Source: Siphonodentalium dalli (Eukaryota > Mollusca > Scaphopoda > Gadilida > Siphonodentaliidae). From it: a stretch of DNA of 64,000 bases. Below, piece after piece: positions 63,150 to 64,000 of the stretch. The stretch is taken from contig CP136069.1 in the NCBI GenBank assembly GCA_032622095.1, positions 7,456,036-7,520,035 on the forward strand, written 5' to 3'. The notes under the pieces were generated by a model. It did not search any database and was not told the origin of the DNA. It was given only the letters and a program-made list of their open reading frames with translations. Both the position numbers and the translations under genes were made by a program. Each line of letters starts with the position of its first letter. The stretch's first letter is position 1.

Positions 63150-64000
63150 TACATAATATTATGTGGTCTTCATTCAACTGCAGGTAAACAACAACATGAA
63201 CAGACTGACAGATGAACATCATTCAACATGGTCAAAAGAAATGTTGTTTCAAAAGAAAGAAATCGTGGTTGACCTTATCCTGAATTAAGGGAAACAACGG
63301 TCGTAAATGTTCAAATAAAAAAAGACAAATAATCATTGAGCCACAGTTTGAGCATCAAACTAAACCGATATAACGCCAAAAAATACTTTAAAACAGTCAT
63401 GGAACGGCATCCCTTGGAGAAGAATTTTTGGTCTGTGATAACGTTGCCACTTATTAAGTTATGGCGAATAATAGGGACACACTAATAGTTGTAGTCCGAG
63501 TCCGAGTCCAGTAAAACGTGTATTTTTTCGGCTGATTCCAATTACAACTTTCAGTGTGCTGGAGAACGAAAAATGTCGATAAAAGTGGAAATATAAGACT
63601 TACAAATTATCTTTTTAGTTTTTTATTTATAATTGGCATAACTTTCCACAAACCAAAATTCATCACTATTGGAATTATATTAACGACAATAAACGAAATT
63701 GAAAATCCCAACCAAGCTCATGCTATAACTTAGTCCCGCCATAGACTTCATATATCTTTTCCTATGTTCATCTATGGTCCCGCGTAGCGTAGGGGACTGA
63801 ACTCTGCCTTGCAGCTTGAATCCCAACTACACATTTTACTGCATAGAAATCGGATATATTTATATATCCGATTTCTATGTTTTACTGGGCTCGAGCTCGG
63901 ACTCGGACTACAACTATTAGTGTGTCCCGCATATTAGTTCCAGTTCATTAATGACGCGAAACCATGCAGACAATACATGATGTTTTTTTTTATATTTTGC
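63150..64000. repeat. Duplicated locus, copy B, with a nested element
   Basis: It aligns with 37385-37470 and 39395-39660 in order, but without the 37587-39205 insertions. It is itself interrupted by 63474-63928. It continues to the window edge. Confidence 0.65.
63474..63928. mobile_element. GGGACACACTAATAG element, nested
   Basis: Inverted ends GGGACACACTAATAGTTGTA and complement, about 45 bp with 'gtccgagtccgag'. Flanks gaataata and gcatatta match at 6 of 8 positions. The empty site is 'cgaataatatgttccag' near 39620. A perfect inner palindrome 'atagaaatcggatata' sits at 63843-63878. No ORF. Confidence 0.7.

Overview
The window reads as AT-rich animal nuclear DNA, most likely from a bivalve or related mollusc. 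This is an inference. It rests on an animal Acinus gene, KRAB-less C2H2 zinc-finger genes, and many diverged 'gggccataactc' tandem arrays and 'GCTCACCTGAG' hairpin repeats of the kind common in bivalve genomes. No prokaryotic operon, CRISPR array, rRNA or tRNA is visible.

Genes are sparse. At 4034-6379 (+) there is an uninterrupted reading frame for Acinus (SAP domain, RS-rich region, RRM-like domain, RNPS1-SAP18-binding motif), an exon-junction and ASAP-complex splicing factor. Two closely related 8-finger C2H2 proteins lie about 20 kb apart on the minus strand (31942-33708 and 52526-54436). Each has a plausible 3' splice site 8 nt before its ATG, and each carries a 48-bp Pro/Ser-rich minisatellite present in 4 copies in one and 9 in the other. 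A third fragment of the same family (about 51905-52085) and a 70-bp tandem array lie just beyond the 3' end of the second gene. A 5'-truncated non-LTR retrotransposon tail (36759-37151) and a decayed BED finger inside a hAT-like element are the only transposase or RT traces I could support.

The rest is a dense and often nested collection of non-autonomous elements. (1) Several families have TTAA target duplications (piggyBac-like): TTAA-AGGTACTC, TTAA-CCCTTTACCC, TTAA-CCCTTTCATG, TTAA-AGGGGTACTG, TTAA-AGGTGGATT and TTAA-CCCTTTCTATAC. (2) A near-palindromic CAGTAATGCCC family has TA duplications (Tc1/mariner-like). (3) Several TAA/TTA-flanked elements begin with GGCC, GGCG or GTGA (the first two PIF/Harbinger-like). 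(4) A 'GAGGTCCCCAGAGGG' double-hairpin family is abundant. (5) There are hAT-like elements, including one with a clean 8-bp duplication. (6) There are long foldback elements. (7) Tandem arrays of about 150-190 bp often end in GGAC/GTCC microsatellites.

The most striking structural signal is a hairpin module of about 70 bp built on 'CCAATGCATTCTC' arms. It recurs more than 20 times, usually as two hairpins per element, inside elements whose outer termini differ. Several insertions can be dated against empty copies of their own target within the same window.
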